From Streptococcus oriscaviae (lineage in GTDB: Bacteria > Bacillota > Bacilli > Lactobacillales > Streptococcaceae), in assembly GCF_018137985.1 (NCBI RefSeq), contig NZ_CP073084.1, forward strand, positions 1,922,001 to 1,986,000: a stretch of DNA of 64,000 nucleotides. Reading direction: 5' to 3'. Shown piece by piece: positions 1 to 8,217 of the stretch. Position 1 is the stretch's first letter. The number at the start of each line of letters is the position of its first letter. Position numbers and translations under genes: made by a program. The notes under the pieces were generated by a model. That model did not search any database. It saw only the letters and a list, made by a program, of their open reading frames with translations, and had not been told where the DNA came from.

Positions 1-657
1 TTTCTTGCGAATCTGGGTTTGAAAGTCGAACCAGACAGAAAAGCCCAAACCTCCCATGATAATGAGAGCAGCTAGAGTCAGGTTAATGAGGGGATTGTCA
101 ATATAGCGCAACAAGCTAGTTGAACCGAAGTTGTCAAACCCTGCATTACAAAAGGCAGAAACTGCTACAAAGGCCGATGTAAATAACCCTTTGGACCAAC
201 CAAATTCGGGAACGAAATGAAAGGATAACAGCAAGGCTCCCAGAGCCTCTGCCCCAAAGGTAAAGGCAAAGACCGACTTGGTAAATCGTCTGAAGTGTTT
301 GGTATCCGTTCGGTTGAGACTTTCTTGCAAGGTGGTCATGTTGACAAAACTAATCTTTCGCCCACCCCGCAAGGCAAATAGCCCAATGAAGCTAATCAGA
401 CTCAAACCACCGATTTGGATGAGCAGCATGCAGATAATCTGACCGAAAGTTGTGTAGGTTTCTGATACCGGCACCGTAAAGAGCCCGGTTACACAGACCA
501 TAGAAACTGTCGTAAAAAGGTTGTCCCAGTATGTTGCTGATGAAGTGGGAAGCTGGGAGATAGGCAGGTGCAGCAAGAGTGAACCTGTCAGAATGACTCC
601 TAAGAAACTCACCACAATCCGCTGGCTGGGTGTTAAGCGAATCTTAAAAAAAGACAT
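1..657 (-). CDS. Trk/Ktr-type potassium uptake membrane subunit (partial, N-terminal part)
   Basis: This is the N-terminal 219 codons of an ion-translocating subunit of the TrkH/KtrB family; the gene runs off the left edge. It starts at an ATG at 657 with an AGAAGGG ribosome site just upstream. The protein opens with a membrane segment (residues 10-28) and then has the first pore region with the filter-like run SMVCVTGL, followed by the conserved LIQIGGLSLISF helix. Further membrane helices follow up to the window edge. In this family the subunit moves K+ (with Na+ or H+) and works with a cytoplasmic RCK protein (KtrA/TrkA), which is not in this window. I cannot separate KtrB from TrkH without the C-terminal part. 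Confidence 0.85.
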   Translation of the reverse strand, partial: MSFFKIRLTPSQRIVVSFLGVILTGSLLLHLPISQLPTSSATYWDNLFTTVSMVCVTGLFTVPVSETYTTFGQIICMLLIQIGGLSLISFIGLFALRGGRKISFVNMTTLQESLNRTDTKHFRRFTKSVFAFTFGAEALGALLLSFHFVPEFGWSKGLFTSAFVAVSAFCNAGFDNFGSTSLLRYIDNPLINLTLAALIIMGGLGFSVWFDFQTQIRKK

Positions 658-773
658 AATAACCCTTCTTATATATAAATAGGAAATATATGATATTGTA
701 GCACAAAATGCTGAAAAAGAAAGGAAAAAAGGCCCCTGACGCAAAAAATTCTCTTCTTTCAACCAGATGTTAC

Positions 774-799
774 ATAAAAAAACGGCCCTGAGGCCGTTT
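774..799 (-). terminator. Terminator of eetB
   Basis: A perfect 7-bp stem AACGGCC/GGCCGTT (781-787 and 792-798) with a CTGA loop is followed, on the minus strand, by a run of T. It lies directly after the eetB stop codon and separates eetB from the potassium transporter gene. Confidence 0.8.
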
Positions 800-801
800 G
801 C

Positions 802-1347
802 TTATTTCCACTCAGCGAGAATTTCTCGATTGTAGTGGCGGAGAATGGGGATTTTTTTGAGGAGGAAGTTTCCGGTCAAACCGACCAGAAAACCCGATAG
901 AATACCGCTAACAGAGAGGATAGGCAGGTAGTTGAGAACGAGAAGGGATTGGGCAATGCTTGCAAAGACGAGAAGTTGCCCCATATTGTGCATCATGCCA
1001 CCCAAAATGGAGATGCCAATAGCACTGACCCGCTTTGGACCGAGTTGTTTGGCTGCCAGCATGGTAAGGTAGCTGAGGGTGACTCCAGAAAGTCCATACA
1101 AAAAAGTAGAAAAAGTACCACCTAAGAGAGTCGAGATAAGCAGGCGGATAGCGACGACTTTCAGGCTGTCTTTGGCAGGCAGGGTAAAGATAGCGATGAG
1201 GGTAATTAGATTGCCCAGCCCCAATTTTGCACCTGGTGCAAACGAAAAGGGGGTAGGAATGATGCGTTCAATTAAGGAAATGACAACAGCTTGTGCTGCC
1301 AACATGGTGATAAACAGTAAGGTTTGATGTTTGGATTGATGTGGCAT
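802..1347 (-). CDS. eetB: EetB-like Gx-family membrane protein of the EET locus
   Basis: Integral membrane protein of 181 residues of the family formerly called heptaprenyl diphosphate synthase component I (Gx transporter family). It has about five hydrophobic segments, a conserved PTPFSFAPGAKLGLGN stretch near residue 33 and small-residue-rich helices. In Listeria the homologue EetB works with EetA in flavin-based extracellular electron transfer, probably in flavin or quinone handling at the membrane; the molecular role is not settled. I chose the ATG at 1347 because AAAAGGTG lies six bases upstream; an upstream GTG (1356) overlaps that ribosome site. The gene is divergent from ndh2, with about 165 bases between the two starts for back-to-back promoters. 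Its partner eetA is at the other end of the locus rather than next to it. Confidence 0.8.
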   Translation of the reverse strand: MPHQSKHQTLLFITMLAAQAVVISLIERIIPTPFSFAPGAKLGLGNLITLIAIFTLPAKDSLKVVAIRLLISTLLGGTFSTFLYGLSGVTLSYLTMLAAKQLGPKRVSAIGISILGGMMHNMGQLLVFASIAQSLLVLNYLPILSVSGILSGFLVGLTGNFLLKKIPILRHYNREILAEWK

Positions 1348-1443
1348 GGCAAGCACCTTTTTTCTTTATATAGCCATACTACCTGTTTTGAGAAAGATAT
1401 GCAAGTGTTTTTTGTTTTGATATTACTAATTAAAGAAAACTCC

Positions 1444-1472
1444 TTGTCTGACAGTGGATATTGGTGTATAAT
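1444..1472 (+). promoter_or_regulatory. Promoter of the ndh2 EET operon
   Basis: TTGTCT (1444-1449), a 17-base spacer and TATAAT (1467-1472) precede the ndh2 start by about 40 bases. The position fits transcription of ndh2 and dmkB. Confidence 0.65.
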
Positions 1473-1513
1473 GTAAATATAAAAAATCGGTGAAAGCAAG
1501 AGGAGGAACGCTT

Positions 1514-3394
1514 GTGACAAAACATATTGTAATAGTTGGCGCGGGCTATGCAGGAATTGCTGCGGCTCGCTTACTCGGGAAAACCTTTAAGAAACAGGAC
1601 GATGTAACGGTTACCTTAATTGATAAGAACTCCTTCCATACTTATATGACGGAGCTTCACGAGGTAGCGGCAGGACGTGTTGAGGCCAATGCCATCAAAT
1701 ACGACCTTCAGCGGATTTTTAAAAAATACCCTAAGGTTCGTCTGGTTACAGACAAAGTATTAGAAATTGACTATGAGCAAAAGCAGGTGATTGCAGAGCA
1801 CCAAAAACTGCCTTTTGATTACTTGCTACTGGCCATGGGTGGAGAGGCCAATGATTTTGGCGTCAAGGGTGTGAAGGAACACGGTTTTACCCTCTGGTCT
1901 ATTGAAGCAGCAGAGAGGCTGCATGACCATATTATTGATGCTTGTTACCGTGCTATGCGAGAGCATGATGAAGAAAAACGATGTGCTCTGCTGACCTTTA
2001 CCGTGATTGGAGCTGGTTTTACAGGGATTGAGATGATCGGTGAGCTGATTGACTGGGTTCCTGTTTTGGCAAGAGAATTTAAGCTAGACCCAGACGAATT
2101 TTCTCTCAAGGTTGTTGAGGCGACACCGCAGATTTTAGCCATGGTCACTGAGAAGGAGCAGGTTAAGGCTCGGAAATATCTAGAGAAAAAAGGGGTAGAG
2201 CTAATCTTGGCAGATGGCGTTGCCAGTGTCGAAGAAGCGAGCCTGACCTTGAGTTCTGGTCGCATCATTCCGACCTATACCTCTATCTGGACTGCCGGCG
2301 TTCAAGCCAATAGTGATGCGGCTGATTTTGGCATTGAAACGGGTCGTGCCCAGCGCTTGGTAGCCAACGAGTACATGGAAGCCAAGGGCAAGGAGCAGGT
2401 CTATGTGGCAGGTGATTTGGTCTACTATGAAGACCCGAACCAGGACGGAAAACCAACACCTCAAATCGTGCAGGCCGCGGAGCAAACCGGTCATACGGCT
2501 GCCCAAAACATCATTGCGGCCATTACTGGCGGCAAAAAGCATAGCTTTAAAGGCAAATACGATGGCTTCATGGTGTCGATTGGTTCCAAGTATGGAGTAG
2601 CCTTTTTGATGGACAAATACCATCTGTCAGGCTTCATGGCAATGGCTGTCAAACATATGGTTAATCTTCTCTACTTCTTCACCATTCGCAGCTTCTTCTA
2701 TATGGGTGCCTATGTTCGTCACGAATTTTTTGACATTAAGAACAAACGAAATATCTTTGGCGGCCATACATCAGGCAAAGGCAATCTACTCTGGTCGGTA
2801 CCGCTTCGAGTCTTCTATGGTTCAGTTTGGCTTTACGAGGGGATTAAAAAGGCCTTTGGTCTGTTTGGAACGACCTCTTGGCTGGGAGATGATGTTGTCT
2901 TTCCATTTGAGTGGTTGGCAGATCCTGTTAGTGGGGCTTCTGCAGCAGAGGCTACTTCTAGTGCCTCTCAGGCGGTAACAGAGGTGGCAGAGCCTATCTT
3001 TGGTCTAAGCTATGCCTACGGAGAGCAGCCGATGACAGTCTTAAGTGAGATGCCTGACTGGTTTGAAGCCATTATGCAGTTTATCATGCCGAATCAGGAT
3101 GTTGCTCTCTTTATGCAAAAATTTATGACCATTGCTGAAATTGCTATCGGTCTAGCCCTTATCGTCGGTGCCTTTGTCTGGATTGTCAGCGCGGCAACAG
3201 TGGCTCTGGTAGCTATGTTCAGTCTGTCAGGTATGTTCTACTGGGTGAATATCTGGTTTGTTCCAGTTGCAATTGCTTTGATGAACGGTGCAGGACGCAG
3301 CTTTGGTTTGGACTACTGGATCATGCCATGGCTAGGCCGTTTCCTTGATAAGAAGGTATACGGTAGGCCGCGACACATTTATGGTCAGAAGTAA
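1514..3394 (+). CDS. ndh2: Type II NADH dehydrogenase with C-terminal membrane domain (EET type)
   Basis: This flavoprotein of 626 residues oxidises NADH and passes electrons to a quinone at the inner face of the membrane. The FAD-binding motif GAGYAG is at residues 9-14, a second dinucleotide motif GAGFTG lies near residue 164 (NADH site) and the VYVAGD motif of the FAD domain is near residue 298. Ordinary NDH-2 enzymes are about 400 residues. The extra 200 residues here carry hydrophobic segments (about 380-400 and 530-600), as in the Ndh2 of the Listeria EET locus. The start is the GTG at 1514, seven bases after AGAGGAGG. The dmkB gene follows after 47 bases. Streptococci lack a full respiratory chain, so a dedicated NDH-2 beside demethylmenaquinone genes points to extracellular electron transfer. 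Confidence 0.9.
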   Translation: MTKHIVIVGAGYAGIAAARLLGKTFKKQDDVTVTLIDKNSFHTYMTELHEVAAGRVEANAIKYDLQRIFKKYPKVRLVTDKVLEIDYEQKQVIAEHQKLPFDYLLLAMGGEANDFGVKGVKEHGFTLWSIEAAERLHDHIIDACYRAMREHDEEKRCALLTFTVIGAGFTGIEMIGELIDWVPVLAREFKLDPDEFSLKVVEATPQILAMVTEKEQVKARKYLEKKGVELILADGVASVEEASLTLSSGRIIPTYTSIWTAGVQANSDAADFGIETGRAQRLVANEYMEAKGKEQVYVAGDLVYYEDPNQDGKPTPQIVQAAEQTGHTAAQNIIAAITGGKKHSFKGKYDGFMVSIGSKYGVAFLMDKYHLSGFMAMAVKHMVNLLYFFTIRSFFYMGAYVRHEFFDIKNKRNIFGGHTSGKGNLLWSVPLRVFYGSVWLYEGIKKAFGLFGTTSWLGDDVVFPFEWLADPVSGASAAEATSSASQAVTEVAEPIFGLSYAYGEQPMTVLSEMPDWFEAIMQFIMPNQDVALFMQKFMTIAEIAIGLALIVGAFVWIVSAATVALVAMFSLSGMFYWVNIWFVPVAIALMNGAGRSFGLDYWIMPWLGRFLDKKVYGRPRHIYGQK

Positions 3395-3441
3395 AAAATT
3401 AGGAAAAAACTAGGGTAGCCTAGTCAGAGAAGGAAGATGAA

Positions 3442-4437
3442 ATGGTACATAGGATTTGGGAAGCCTATCCAGAAGTAAAGGTACACTTGGAAAAGGTCAA
3501 AGAATTGATGAAGGCTGAGATGCCTCTCTTGCATCCTGCTGTCCATGAAAAAATCCGTCAGTATATGGATGCTCCTGGAAAGTACATCCGGTCCGGACTC
3601 TGCCTGATGATGTCTAACATGGTGGAAGGACAAATTAGTCCGGCCAAGTGCTATTTTGCAGCTGCTATTGAAGTTCTTCATCTAGCTACCTTGATTCACG
3701 ATGATGTTATTGATGAGGCGGACAGCCGCAGGGGCATCCTTGCTGCCCACAAACAATTTTCCAACCGCATTGCTATCTACGCAGGTGATTATCTCCTTGT
3801 TTACGCTGGGAGGTTGGCCAGTAAGGGCCTTCGGCAACTCGGAGCCACTGAAGAGGATATGGATGGGGTCAAAGAAGGTGTTTTGGAGCGCATACTGGTC
3901 GGAGAGCTTTCTCAACTCATGAACCAATACAATTCCCAGATGACCATGAAGGCCTATTTGAAGCAAATCCAAGGGAAAACAGCCCTTCTCTTTGGTTTGG
4001 CCTGTCAAGTCGGAGCCTTTACCGTAGGCGGCGACAAGAAAATCCACCAAGAAGCCTTCAGGGCTGGTCAAGCCATAGGGATGGCCTTCCAGCTACGAGA
4101 TGATTTGATTGATTACAGGCTGACACCTGATCAGTCCGGCAAACCAGCCCATCAAGATCTACAAAATGGTATCTATACAGCCCCTCTTCTCTTGGCTCTA
4201 CGCACGGATAAGGGATTGAGAGATGCGCTTCAACAATTGGAAAAACATCCTGCGGATCCGGAGCTGGCCCAGCTCATTCTGGAAAGGGTCTGTCAGACAT
4301 CAGCCCTTGAAGAAACAGAAACTCTCATCGCTGCCTATCTAAATAGAATGGAAACCCACCTCTTCAGAATGATTCAGCCAGAAGTAAGTCAAAACTTGAC
4401 GGAGCTTATCAAAGGAGTCATGGGAAGCTACTATTAG
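3442..4437 (+). CDS. dmkB: Polyprenyl diphosphate synthase, EET type (DmkB-like)
   Basis: Trans-isoprenyl diphosphate synthase of 331 residues that builds the long polyprenyl tail used for demethylmenaquinone. The first aspartate-rich motif DDVIDEADSRRG (about residue 87) and the second, DDLIDY (about residue 221), are both present, so the enzyme should be active. AAGGA lies about six bases upstream of the ATG. It follows ndh2 closely and is most likely in the same transcript. In Listeria the equivalent enzyme supplies a distinct quinone pool for EET together with the prenyltransferase DmkA, which is found here 1.8 kb downstream. Chain length cannot be read from the sequence. Confidence 0.88.
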   Translation: MVHRIWEAYPEVKVHLEKVKELMKAEMPLLHPAVHEKIRQYMDAPGKYIRSGLCLMMSNMVEGQISPAKCYFAAAIEVLHLATLIHDDVIDEADSRRGILAAHKQFSNRIAIYAGDYLLVYAGRLASKGLRQLGATEEDMDGVKEGVLERILVGELSQLMNQYNSQMTMKAYLKQIQGKTALLFGLACQVGAFTVGGDKKIHQEAFRAGQAIGMAFQLRDDLIDYRLTPDQSGKPAHQDLQNGIYTAPLLLALRTDKGLRDALQQLEKHPADPELAQLILERVCQTSALEETETLIAAYLNRMETHLFRMIQPEVSQNLTELIKGVMGSYY

Positions 4438-4484
4438 TTCACCTTATAGATATGTTGATTTCTTCACTTTTTTTCTTGAAAAAC

Positions 4485-4513
4485 TGGACAAATGCTGAAA
4501 AATGAGGTATCAT
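4485..4513 (+). promoter_or_regulatory. Promoter upstream of pplA
   Basis: TGGACA (4485-4490), a 17-base spacer and TATCAT (4508-4513) lie in the 137-base gap between dmkB and pplA. This suggests a second transcript for pplA, fmnB and dmkA. Confidence 0.5.
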
Positions 4514-4574
4514 TAAGTAGTAAGAAAACGGTTTAACAAACAAAAAATAAAATAAAATCAAAAAAAGGAGTTTC

Positions 4575-5060
4575 ATGGGAATGAAAACAAAAAAATTATT
4601 ACTTAAAGGTTTAGTCCTTTTCGGTGCAACAGTAGCCTTGGCTGCTTGTGGTTCATCAAGTACAACGAGTAGCTCAAGCTCAAGTTCAACTGCCACAGCA
4701 ACATGGCAAGACGGAACCTATACCGCTGAATCAGGTGTAGATGACTACGGCTACAAGATTGTTCACAGCATTACCATCAAGGATGGCAAGATTACAGAGT
4801 CAACCTTTGACTATGCAGACAAGGATGGCGGACTCAAATCTGAAAATGCAGAGTACAATACGAGCATGAAGGAAAAAGCTGGTGTTTCTGCTAAAGAAGC
4901 TATTGACCAGCTGAATGCCGAGTTGGTGGAAACTCAAGCACTTTCAGACGTGGATGTCGTAACAGGGGCAACCCATACATCTGAAGACTTTAAGAAGAGT
5001 ACGGAAGCTCTGCTTGCTGCAGCTGAAAAAGGGGACACAGCCCTGATTACATTGAAATAA
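4575..5060 (+). CDS. pplA: FMN-binding lipoprotein, single-domain PplA-like electron shuttle
   Basis: Secreted, membrane-anchored lipoprotein of 161 residues. A signal peptide ends in the lipobox LAAC (Cys near residue 25), then comes a Ser/Thr-rich linker of about 20 residues and one FMN_bind domain. The flavinylation motif DVVTGAT is near residue 131; its last Thr is the expected site of covalent FMN attachment by the neighbouring FmnB. In Listeria PplA carries electrons from the quinone pool to outside acceptors and has two such domains; this one has a single domain and a single site. AAGGAG (4565-4570) serves either ATG 4575 or ATG 4581; the choice changes only two residues. Confidence 0.88.
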   Translation: MGMKTKKLLLKGLVLFGATVALAACGSSSTTSSSSSSSTATATWQDGTYTAESGVDDYGYKIVHSITIKDGKITESTFDYADKDGGLKSENAEYNTSMKEKAGVSAKEAIDQLNAELVETQALSDVDVVTGATHTSEDFKKSTEALLAAAEKGDTALITLK

Positions 5061-5146
5061 TCACATGATGAATTGATTCAAGGAAGGTATGAGGCTGGGA
5101 CGGATTGTCCTAGCCTTTGCCCTTTTCTTTTTTGGAAGGAGAATCA

Positions 5147-6226
5147 GTGAAAAATAGGATAAAACAGATGGTCTGGTGGTGTTTCTTGCTTTTAGGGCTT
5201 GCTTTGATTCTACCAGCCTGCCAACCCCAGGCATCTCACTCAGAAAGTCTGACAATCGTTAAAAAGCCCTTGACTCGTAGCGAAAATCTGCTCCATACGG
5301 TGGTGCAGTTGAGCATTTACCATGATGGTCAAGAGGAAGTGATGGAAGAAGCCATCGCCTATGTGAAAGAGATGGAGGCCTTGCTTTCTACCAATCTGGA
5401 AGGCTCAGATATTTATCGCATCAATCAGGCAGCAGGAAAAGAGGCTGTTTCCGTAGATCCTCGTACGATAGATGTAATCAAGGAGGCTTTGGCTGTAAGC
5501 CAGTTGAGCCAAGGAAGGTTTGATATTTCTATCGGAGCCGTCAGCAATCTTTGGAAGATCGGTTCGGAGGATGCCCGCAAACCGAGTGATACAGAAATTC
5601 AAGCAGCTCTTCCTTTCATCAACTATCAGGATATTACCCTAGACGAAGCCAAGCAGACCGTTGCTATAAAAGCCGGCATGACTCTGGAGTTGGGGGCCAT
5701 TTCCAAGGGCTATATCGCAGACAAGCTACAAGAGCTTTTTGCAAGTAAAGGCATCACAACAGCTATCATCAATCTAGGAGGTAATGTGGTGGTCATGGGC
5801 ACTTCGCCTACCAATGAAGAAGGTTGGAATGTAGGTGTCCAAGATCCTGATGAAGTTCGTGGAACGACTGTCGGGTCGGTTCGTGTAACAGATGGCTCGA
5901 TTGTTACATCAGGGATTTATGAGCGTTACTTGGAAGTAGACGGTGTTCGCTACCACCATATTTTGGATCCGTCAACGGGTTATCCAGTGGAAAATAGCAT
6001 TTCAGGCGTTACGGTCTTTTCTAAAACGTCCGTTCAGGGAGATGGTCTGTCAACTACCCTATTCTTGTTAGGGTTGGAAGACGGCTTGGCCTTTGTGAAT
6101 CAGTTGGATGGTGTAGAGGCTGTCTTTATTGATAAAGACGCCGGCGTTCATCTGAGCGATGGTTTGAAAGACCGCTTTGAACTGAGCAATGAGGAGTATC
6201 ATCTTGTTGAAAACCAAACAGAATAA
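5147..6226 (+). CDS. fmnB: FAD:protein FMN transferase, lipoprotein form (ApbE/FmnB)
   Basis: Enzyme of 359 residues that splits FAD and attaches the FMN half to a Thr or Ser of a target protein outside the cell. It starts at a GTG (5147) preceded by GGAAGGAG and has a signal peptide ending in LPAC, so it is lipid-anchored. Family motifs are visible: RFDISIGAVSNLWKIG (about 130), GAISKGYIADKL (about 184, FAD site), INLGGNVVV (about 210) and HHILDPSTGYPV with the metal-binding region that follows. It lies 86 bases after pplA, its likely substrate, and its end overlaps the start of dmkA by about 20 bases, showing translational coupling. Confidence 0.92.
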   Translation: MKNRIKQMVWWCFLLLGLALILPACQPQASHSESLTIVKKPLTRSENLLHTVVQLSIYHDGQEEVMEEAIAYVKEMEALLSTNLEGSDIYRINQAAGKEAVSVDPRTIDVIKEALAVSQLSQGRFDISIGAVSNLWKIGSEDARKPSDTEIQAALPFINYQDITLDEAKQTVAIKAGMTLELGAISKGYIADKLQELFASKGITTAIINLGGNVVVMGTSPTNEEGWNVGVQDPDEVRGTTVGSVRVTDGSIVTSGIYERYLEVDGVRYHHILDPSTGYPVENSISGVTVFSKTSVQGDGLSTTLFLLGLEDGLAFVNQLDGVEAVFIDKDAGVHLSDGLKDRFELSNEEYHLVENQTE

Positions 6227-7166
6227 GGGCTTTAGCCTTCCAGTTTTTTTAGAATTTGTTGAAATCAAGACCAAGGTTGCCAGTTTTTTTCCTATGATGA
6301 TTGGTATCTTGTGGTCGCTTTACCGTTACCAAAAGATTGATTGGCTCTCAACCAGTCTCTTTGCTTTGGCAGTCCTTAGTTTTGATATGTGTACGACGGC
6401 TATCAACAATACGATGGACTACTATAAGGCTCACGACATGACCTATCGTGAAACAGCAAACGTCGTAGGCAAGTACCAGCTGAAAGCCAAAAGAGTGGTT
6501 GAAATCATTGTTGGCTTGCTCTTGTTTTCTATCTTGGTGTCCTTGGGTCTCGTTTGGCAGACAGATTTAGTCCTTTTGCCGATGGGAATTGTCTGTTTCT
6601 TAATTGGAATTTTTTATACCTTTGGCCCCTTGCCTCTATCGCGTCTGCCTCTGGGGGAGGTTTTCTCTGGTTTGACTATGGGATTTGGGATTTTCTTCTT
6701 GGCTGTTTTTGTGCAAGAACCTGCTTTGTTGGTGACCAGTCAATGGTCGAAGGATATATTTAGCCTGCATCTTGCTTGGAAGCACTGTTTAGAAGTATTG
6801 TTTATGAGCCTGCCCTTGGTCTGTCTGATTGCCAATATCATGCTGGCCAACAACATCTGCGATCTGGAGGAAGATTTGCGCAATAAACGCCGCACGTTGG
6901 TTTCTTACATTGGTCAAAAAGACTCCTTGCTCCTGTATGCTGCCTTGGCATTTTTTCCTTGGGTATGTTGGCTTCTTTACGGTTTGACGGGCTTTTTGCC
7001 GCTTTGGTCTTTGTTGGGTCTTGTCTGTGCCTATCCAGCCTACAAGAGCCTACGTCGCTTTCTCAAAAAACAGATTAAAAGAGAAACCTTTATTGAGGCA
7101 GTGAAGAGTTTTGTACTTTACAGCCTGCTTTACAGTCTGACCTTATTGGTCGCACTTTTCTTTTGA
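6207..7166 (+). CDS. dmkA: UbiA-family prenyltransferase, demethylmenaquinone synthesis (DmkA/MenA-like)
   Basis: Membrane enzyme of about 319 residues with eight or nine hydrophobic segments. It joins a polyprenyl chain to 1,4-dihydroxy-2-naphthoate. The first prenyl-diphosphate-binding motif is NNTMDYYKAHD (about residue 65) and the second is NNICDLEEDLRNKRRT (about residue 214); both keep their Asp residues. No ATG fits the start. GAGGAG (6191-6196) precedes two in-frame TTG codons at 6204 and 6207, and I use 6207. The gene overlaps fmnB. No gene for making dihydroxynaphthoate is in this window, so the precursor must come from elsewhere in the genome or from outside the cell. Confidence 0.85.
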   Translation: MKTKQNKGFSLPVFLEFVEIKTKVASFFPMMIGILWSLYRYQKIDWLSTSLFALAVLSFDMCTTAINNTMDYYKAHDMTYRETANVVGKYQLKAKRVVEIIVGLLLFSILVSLGLVWQTDLVLLPMGIVCFLIGIFYTFGPLPLSRLPLGEVFSGLTMGFGIFFLAVFVQEPALLVTSQWSKDIFSLHLAWKHCLEVLFMSLPLVCLIANIMLANNICDLEEDLRNKRRTLVSYIGQKDSLLLYAALAFFPWVCWLLYGLTGFLPLWSLLGLVCAYPAYKSLRRFLKKQIKRETFIEAVKSFVLYSLLYSLTLLVALFF

Positions 7167-7167
7167 T

Positions 7168-7205
7168 AAAAACAACTCCCGCTGTTTAAAGGGGAGTTGT
7201 TTTTA
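7168..7205. terminator. Bidirectional terminator between dmkA and eetA
   Basis: The stem AACAACTCCC/GGGGAGTTGT has A-rich and T-rich flanks on both sides, so it can stop the rightward EET transcript and the leftward eetA transcript. Confidence 0.85.
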
Positions 7206-7622
7206 TAATGGGAGAATCAGCTTATCTTCTTCCTCTTCTTGGTCAGGTGCCTGAATTTCAATCAGCAGGTTGTGAGGGAGACAGACAGAGAGTTGACCCG
7301 GTTGGCTAATCCAGCTAGTTTGAACCGCGATTTGGTCGGGACTGTTATCCTCTTTCACACGGATACGGTTGCCATCAATCTCAACGATGTTGTACTGGCC
7401 GGGATTGGGATAGTAGGTGATTTCTTGGTGGGGAGTTGTTTCGGATAGTTCAAACTGATCAACGACTTCTCCATTGATTTTGACGAGGGCGATGGGGTTC
7501 GCGGCTGTTTCTTCCTGCTGGACACTGGTATAGGTCCATAAGGCAGGCAGAAAAGAGAGCAGCAGTGCCAGGCCGATTAGGATAAAGTCAAAGGGTTTGA
7601 ATTGCTGTAAAATGGATTTCAT
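7203..7622 (-). CDS. eetA: EetA-like NusG-domain-II protein of the EET locus
   Basis: Protein of 139 residues with one N-terminal membrane segment (about residues 13-30) and an extracytoplasmic NusG_II domain. The domain pattern is clear: IALVKINGEVVDQFEL, VEIDGNRIRV and the closing GQLSVCLPHNLLIEI. In Listeria and many Firmicutes EetA is encoded beside EetB and is needed for extracellular electron transfer. Family members usually carry a CPDxxCV motif; here the same place reads SPDQIAV, so both cysteines are gone, while the later VCLP cysteine stays. The C-terminal tail is very acidic. It is transcribed towards the operon and shares its terminator. Confidence 0.75.
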   Translation of the reverse strand: MKSILQQFKPFDFILIGLALLLSFLPALWTYTSVQQEETAANPIALVKINGEVVDQFELSETTPHQEITYYPNPGQYNIVEIDGNRIRVKEDNSPDQIAVQTSWISQPGQLSVCLPHNLLIEIQAPDQEEEEDKLILPL

Positions 7623-7698
7623 AGGTTACTCATACTTTCCTTTATGCTCTATTGTAAAGGAAAAGACTCACTTTGTAAATGCTCCTGTTTGAAGTAGC

Positions 7699-8208
7699 TT
7701 AGCGGTGCTTTTTCGAGCGGTAAAGTGCAGAAAAAATAAACCAAAAGATAATCCCTTGTACCAACATCATCAACAGTCGTTTGGGATTGACCAATTGGGC
7801 CAACAGAGAGCCTGCATCAGACCAGTCGCTCGTCAGAACTTGGCTGATAAAGAGAATGCTGGTGCAGAGAATGGTACTGTTTCGCCGAATGTTTGAAACT
7901 GGGGCGGCATACTCTTCTATTTCTTGATCAAGACTGGTAACTTGTTTATGAAGACTTTGAACAGTGACATAGATGGCAAAGACTATGGTCAGGATGATGA
8001 GGGCAATCGGATAGGCATAGGCCACCAAGTGTGGGTAGTCATGGGAAGCCAAGAGGGCGAAAAGGGAGGAAGGCACTATCAAATACCAGAGATAGATAAA
8101 ACCCAGCCCTCCAATCTGATTGGCTTCCTCTTGCTTGTATTCATCTAAAGGGCCTATAATGCCGTAGAAGAACTTGATGAACCGACGGAAGAAAGGTTGT
8201 TGTTTCAT
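7699..8208 (-). CDS. DUF3278 membrane protein (paralogue 1)
   Basis: Membrane protein of 169 residues with four predicted hydrophobic helices. The N-terminal signature FYGIIGPLDEYKQEEANQIG is typical of DUF3278 proteins, which are found mostly in streptococci and lactobacilli beside small XRE regulators. The function is unknown. It is the last gene of a four-gene leftward operon and lies 9 bases after its paralogue, with a ribosome site AGGAGG just before the ATG. The two copies share the signature and helix layout but differ in length and in most other residues, so the duplication is not recent. Confidence 0.8.
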   Translation of the reverse strand: MKQQPFFRRFIKFFYGIIGPLDEYKQEEANQIGGLGFIYLWYLIVPSSLFALLASHDYPHLVAYAYPIALIILTIVFAIYVTVQSLHKQVTSLDQEIEEYAAPVSNIRRNSTILCTSILFISQVLTSDWSDAGSLLAQLVNPKRLLMMLVQGIIFWFIFSALYRSKKHR

Positions 8209-8217
8209 ATTTCCTCC

